Assembly: GCA_050084515.1 (NCBI GenBank)
Contig: CM114271.1
Span: forward strand, 66,774,001 to 66,838,000
DNA: 64,000 nt
Origin: Blasia pusilla
Taxonomy: Eukaryota > Marchantiophyta > Marchantiopsida > Blasiales
Direction of reading: 5' to 3'
This document shows, piece by piece, positions 58,609-64,000 of this stretch; position 1 is the first letter of the stretch, and each line of letters begins with the position of its first letter. The notes beneath the pieces are model-generated. The model saw nothing but the letters and a program-made list of their open reading frames with translations, made no database searches and was not told the DNA's origin. The position numbers were made by a program, and so were the translations under genes.

Positions 58609-59382
58609 ATGTTCATTCTCAAAATTCAATCTAAAATTCCTTAAAATTCTTCCAATTCTAGAAAGTATGGGAAACACCTTAATATTCATGTGCTTTACAA
58701 ATTAAACAAGATCCCTTTATTCTTAAAAAGAACAAAAAATTATGTTTGAGGTCCAAAATTATTAAAATTATAAAAAAAGGATACCTTGACACTTCATCAC
58801 TTATTTTTTTTCATATTAAATTGACTCCCCTCATTCAATTATACTATAAATATTAAGTATGAATTATGTCATACTATATTCACATTAGCTTCTTTCTTGA
58901 TAAGCTCTCTATATATGCCAAGCATCAACTTTGAAGCCTTTGGTACTTGAATGTTTTCTAAGTTGATCTTTAATTTTATTTGTTTTTTCATTTTTATGAT
59001 TATCCCCCTAAGTTTTCAAAAGTCTCCCTCCTATTTATCTTTAAATTATTTATATTTTTTTAACAAATCCCAAGTCTCTCTCCTATTCATTCTTCTTTTC
59101 CCATCTTCTAAAAAACTATTTGAAATGTTTTTTAATCTTGAATCAAAAGTAATTTTTTCCAGAATGTGATGAGAAGCAAGAATTTTTTTTCATGAAGAGG
59201 TTTCAAGTGTAGGATGAATATTTCGGCAGAAAATATATCTAGATTATTATTTATGTTATTTTATTTCATGTTAAACTCCAAAATTATGACATTTTTTCAA
59301 ATATTTCTTATGGTAGTTCTTCATCTTTTCGTCTTGTCATAAATATCCAACTTGGAAATGTTTCGTATCACACTTCCATGAA
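58609..59382. other. AT-rich intergenic DNA
   Basis: No gene is recognised. Open frames are phenylalanine- and leucine-rich products of T-rich sequence. Confidence 0.4.
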
Positions 59383-59512
59383 GGAAGAAGGGGGGGAATG
59401 CCCCCTTCTTCCTTTTCTGGTCTTGTTGTGGCCTTCAGGTTTTGACTCTTTGAGTCCCCCTCTTTTGTATTTCCGATGGGTTTTCCATCACTCGTTTTTA
59501 TCGAAGTGCATC
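59383..59512 (+). repeat. Dispersed repeat B, copy 2, with G/C-run hairpin
   Basis: This is the partner of 13798-13921. Its left edge is a 12-bp perfect stem (ggaagaaggggg 59383-59394, cccccttcttcc 59401-59412). The shared core runs ttttgtatttccgatggg to tcgaagtgcatc. Confidence 0.6.
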
Positions 59513-62099
59513 TTTTCTTTTGGTCCAAACGTTTTATCATGAATATCCCAACCGAATTTTTTCCACTATTAGAATTTCCATTGAATTTTTCTGATACTTT
59601 CTTTTCCATCCATCTAACCAAATCATTAATTAATGAATGTATTCTAAAGATAAACTAAAGACATAAAAGAATGAACTGTTGAGATTTAAATTAGATTAGT
59701 TATTACTTCCATTGAAGTGGTTTCTTTAGGGCCAAAAGACAAGGAAGTCCCCTAGGGACGTACCATTGAGGAACGCCCTCTCCGTTGAGGGACGGGTACG
59801 CTACAGTCCAAGGGGTACTTAGTACGTACGGTGGATGTACAGGTCTCGTGATCCTTACGTCAGAAGGAAGCGCATCCCAGCCGTCCTAGAGTGACACTCC
59901 GTAACGGACATCATTATTACGCTCGTTCCTTTACCGTCCTAAATTAGTGCTCCTGTATGAGCGTATGTGGCATGGCCGTATCTTAAAAGCTGGTAGGTTG
60001 GACTGCTCCAGCGCTCACATCACAACGTTAGCCGGGCTGGGATTTTATTATTTATTTCATTATTTAGACTTTTTCTCCTCGTGCGCACTTAACATGACTT
60101 CCTTTCTCATATATTCAATAAAAATATGAAAAAAATAATCATTAGAATAGAAAAGAAAAGGAGATTTCTGTAGGCTGAGTAGAAATGGAAAAATTCTATA
60201 CCCGCTACTAGAAAGTATACACTTGAAATTCCGTTTTCTGCATTTAAAAATAATATGAAAAAATAGAATTTGTCCCCACTATTTTCTTCTTTGAATTGTA
60301 TAACTACTAGATTAGCTGTATTTAAGGAGAACAAGATTTTCTAGGTTTTTTTGTATAACATCTCCTATTGTGATATATGTCATTTTGAATTTCACCCTTT
60401 TTTTTACAAATTCGATGTAGTAATTTGAATTGATCATGCTTAGCATGGACATCTTAGAGTGTAAATGAGAAGGAGATCTAAACCTTAGAAAGCATAGACA
60501 TATATTTGCAACATCAATTCATAATGCAAGAGGCATCAAATTAACTCTTAGGCCTTCTCCAACCCACAACACAAAGTGGGGCTTTCCCTTAACCTTTCCA
60601 TTGGAAGGAGAAGAAGAAGGATATCCATCGAGAACTAGAAATATCTTTGCGTGTTGCTTTCATGGTAAATATTCATCATCAAATTGGGAAATAAAATAAA
60701 ATTTCTAGGGTGCAATAGTGGTGAGAATGGCAAACTTTTATGTCAACCACGACATGGGATGAGCACTACCAACTATGGCTATACTTTATGACCATCTTGC
60801 TATTTTTTTGCCACTCAACTAGTTAACATGATTGATCAGATGTGACTATTGTAGGATTGTGGTAATGTTAAATTGAATTTTGATCGTTATTGCGTGTGAT
60901 TGTCAAGATTTTTCAAATAGCATAAGGGGAAAATTTATGATTTTCGACAATCATAAAGTAGTTGGACTTAATTTTGCAAGAGTGAAAATTTGGAAATAGT
61001 CAAAACCTCAAAGCATTCCAAAAATGGAGATGATATTTTTGAATATTTTTGAAATTGTTGAAATTTGCATGAAATTGACTAAATTCTTGGATTTTCTTCA
61101 TTATATACCTCATCCATTAGAAGCCTCCTTGCTTTCCTCTATCCATGCCAAGTTTTTCTCACACAAGGAGGCTTCCAATTTTCTCTTTCCATATACGTAA
61201 GTAATGAGCATCTTGAGGGAAAAAACTTATGCTTTTTCCCCAAGGATTTATGTTATGTCTTAGTAATTTCCAATTTCAGTGTTTTGATCATTAAGTATAT
61301 AGTCCGATCCCCAAGAGGATTGAATTATCACTTAACTATTCCAATTGAACCAACTTCGAGAATTCTCTCGCTGATTCTGTAATTTCAAAGGTCTTCACCT
61401 ATAAGAAGTCATGTTCTCTTATCAAATCTTCTCTCTAGAGTTATCAAATACCTCACAAACACTCTCTCTAGTGAAGATAAAGCCTCTATCAAGCAAATAC
61501 ATCAATCGTCAATAATGAGAATAAGATGTTCTCACGATCTCGAGACTTCAAGAAAAGGAGCTTCTACGACCAGAACTTAGTCCATCTTCGCAAGATGCTC
61601 TTTGTCTAAAAAAGTGCGATTACTCATCCAAGAACCCTTGTATTCCTCTCAATTCAACTACTCATAAGCAAAAACTCATACATCTCCAATCAAATCAAGA
61701 CCGTCACCTCCGAATTCACAACACAACAATATAGAAATTTTATTGCCTTATCAAGAGGTTGAGAGGTCCTTGAATGAACACACAACTCCTCCAAATTGTG
61801 GTTGAGCCATAAGGACGTCCTCTTCCATAAGAAGTGGTCCAAATGCTATCTATTACTTCCTACACTCTCTTTTTATACTACTCGTGCATCCTCCTCTTGT
61901 CAAGATGTGAAAAAGTCTCTAATCAACTCTTTAAAAATTCAATTCTCAGTACCTAACTAGATCAATAATTCTCCTACTTCCAACTCCATAATCCCTTCTT
62001 ATTGACCTCCCTAGCTCCCTAGCTAGTCCCTACAAATCTGACTTCTAAGGACTCAGGCGGTCGTTCTTGCACCTCTACCTACTCTAACTCATCTACTAA
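59513..62099. other. AT-rich intergenic DNA
   Basis: No gene is recognised. A GC-richer patch at 59.74-60.03 kb has no open frame of interest. A 12-bp inverted pair (gaagcctccttg / caaggaggcttc) lies at about 61120-61178. Confidence 0.4.
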
Positions 62100-62640
62100 T
62101 CTAACTACATGTCTTTCCCAAAGATATCTTCACAAAGTACTATTTCAAGAAGTCCTCTCACAAATTCCTCTCCGTAGGTCTTTGCTCCTCATAGTTTAGA
62201 GAATCCTCGTGAAGTACTTTTATCTTCTTCTTCTCAAAAGATCTTCATACAAAGATCTTTGTAAAAGTCTTCGTCTTAAAACCCTTATCTTCACAAAGAC
62301 TAGAGCCTTCTTAAAGATCTTAGTCTTTATGGAAGTTCTTCACAATTGATGCAGTCTTCATGAAGACACTATAAAGTCCACATGTTAGCAGTCTTATTCA
62401 TGAGGAGTCTTTGTTTAGACGGGTCCTAAGTCTTTGTCTTTGTTCCTCATAATGTCTTCATCCTCGTTCCTAACAATGTCTTCGTGACGACTTGAAAACT
62501 CTCTTTGTTGCTTCTTTGGAAGGGTTCTCTCTTCACAAAGACTAATTTTACAATCACCATGACTTATTCTCCCTAGGGTCTCGACTCTAAATAGTCTTCA
62601 TTACGATTAACTTCACTATTCTTCATGAAGACTCTTTAAA
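62100..62640. repeat. Cryptic AAGACTTC/GTCTTC-rich stretch
   Basis: The words cttcacaaagac, gtcttca and agatctt recur about every 20-40 bp on both strands. They include perfect palindromes gtcttcatgaagac (62357-62370) and acaaagatctttgt (62252-62265). There is no coding frame. It appears to be a decayed simple repeat. Confidence 0.45.
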
Positions 62641-62911
62641 AAACACCCCTTCCTAAATTCTTTCCTACTTTCTAAAGTTCTTCCCTATACTTCTTTTGAC
62701 TTACGAACGATCTTTCTTGTCCTATATACTAACCAAAATGAAACTTCTCAAAACTTCTCAGCACCAAAATTTCATAGGAAGGATCTTTTTGTTTTCATGT
62801 ATTGTAATATAGAGAATTTCCTACCTTACAAGTAATAGAGAATTTGTGCATGAAAATCTACATAAGAGGATATCTAGGAGAAGATGGACATATCATGATC
62901 TTTGGCCCCTT

Positions 62912-62981
62912 TGTATGAGAGAAGGAAATAGACATGGTGAAAATCCATTTTCACCATGTATATTTCCTTCTCTCATACAAT
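62912..62981. repeat. 34-bp snap-back hairpin
   Basis: 62912-62945 and 62948-62981 are reverse complements over 34 bp with one mismatch and a 2-nt loop. The arm begins ttgtatgagagaaggaaat. Confidence 0.9.
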
Positions 62982-64000
62982 AGTTTCAGTTTGTGACTCA
63001 TATTATATATACTAAAAGATGGAAATGAACTAGAATTTGTTAATACCGGATGTTGTATAAGACTTTTTCCCACATATGCTTGCATGAGGAAGTAGACATG
63101 AATATGAGTTCCCGTTCATGCCACAAGAAAGGATCCTCCAAAAAGAGGATAATTGGCGGTTGTGGCAAGGTCCATAAGGAATTTGAATTGGATACCTTGC
63201 AGAAGGAGGAGGAATTTTCCAGCAGGATCTTAGCATTAGGAGTAATATCTCAACTTTTCAAGGATATGTAAGGTAGGCATGCTTGGATTGGAGTAGTGTT
63301 AGAAGTGCTCATAAATATACCATCACATAGACATTTACACTAGCTCATGGATGAGATTATTATGATAATATTCAAATCCAAATATCTCCTTTCATATAGA
63401 AAGGATTTCTTTGGTGACATTGATAATGTGCTAAACAATTTATGAACTAATAGTTATAATCAAATACCTTTGATGCAAGAAAATTATCTCTACATTTCCC
63501 CCCTCCCCCTCCACTAGAAAGTATGAATGCAATATAACCATATGAATCCCAAGAGTATTATGCAAAATTATGTAAAAACTTGGAGTGTATTGTATGGTGC
63601 AACTATGTTGCGATTGTGGGTACTAGAATAAGTTTTTATCCCAAGTAGTGCCATGCCATAGGAGAATCAAGGAAAAAATTTAAAAGCACAAAGGAAGAGG
63701 AAAAACTATAAGGAAAACCCCAACCAAATGTTGATACTGTGCCATGTAGCAATGACATAATAATACCTAGATTAATTAGTGAGATCAGAGGGAAAATGAT
63801 CTCGTTGTTTTAGTGGGTGACAAGATCTAATTAGTCTCGTGATTTAGATGTGGAGTGCGCAACATCTAAGTCACAACTCATGAGACTTGATGATCTTAAG
63901 GTAAATCCTAGACTTACGCATCATTTAGGGGTATTGTATTTTATGGTCAAGAATGAACTAGAGTTTAAAAATCTTGAGTCAATGGATCATATAGATTATT
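62982..64000. other. AT-rich terminal stretch without a recognised gene
   Basis: A 73-residue frame at 63050-63271 is basic and Ser-rich but unplaceable. Nothing else can be supported. Confidence 0.4.

Noticed and set aside
1-64000. CRISPR arrays, bacterial operons, rRNA or tRNA genes
   Set aside because: No regularly spaced identical repeats, no ribosomal sequence and no convincing tRNA cloverleaf were seen by eye. The genome is eukaryotic. A tRNA scan was not possible here.

Overview
This is nuclear DNA of a land plant. The evidence is intron-rich genes with GT-AG splicing, a LOB-domain (LBD) transcription factor, a plant-type RAD5/HLTF helicase, a plant caffeate-type O-methyltransferase, and plant families of Helitron, Ty1/copia and hAT-like elements. 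Genes are sparse (three convincing host genes in 64 kb) and introns are mostly short. That would fit a seed-free plant such as a moss or another bryophyte or lycophyte, but the sequence alone does not settle the lineage.

Layout. (1) 1-25.8 kb is AT-rich and built mostly of decayed mobile DNA. It holds a minus-strand remnant that may derive from a transposon-associated gene (1.4-2.9 kb), a 399-bp element with a perfect 8-bp target duplication (3.05-3.45 kb), a long eroded Helitron replicase-helicase (6.0-10.7 kb) split by a hAT-like element, another nested hAT-like element (15.6-15.9 kb), a defective copia polyprotein bracketed by 179-bp inverted arms (17.96-22.30 kb), and a direct repeat interrupted by a further hAT-like element (23.6-24.8 kb). 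(2) 25.8-29.5 kb is a small GC-richer island with an intact three-exon O-methyltransferase gene. (3) 29.5-34.2 kb is again AT-rich repeat DNA. (4) 34.2-53.0 kb is a GC-richer island in which I recognise no transposon. It carries a complete 20-exon RAD5-like gene on the + strand and a two-exon class I LBD gene on the - strand, in convergent orientation and about 3.7 kb apart. (5) 53-64 kb is AT-rich, with a very long perfect hairpin, a GGTAA-rich stretch and several hAT-like copies.

Gene roles. The RAD5-like protein should act in error-free bypass of stalled replication forks (HIRAN, SNF2 ATPase and RING domains). The LBD protein should be a nuclear transcription regulator. The O-methyltransferase should methylate small phenolics with S-adenosylmethionine. 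They are neighbours only and share no visible pathway.

The most unusual signals are two. First, a short-element family with CAAGGTTG-type inverted ends and 8-bp target duplications can be followed through several nested insertions. Second, there is a series of near-perfect 'snap-back' hairpins with arms of 27-47 bp. In at least two of them one arm is clearly older transposon sequence, which suggests local inverted duplication by template switching rather than insertion of an element.
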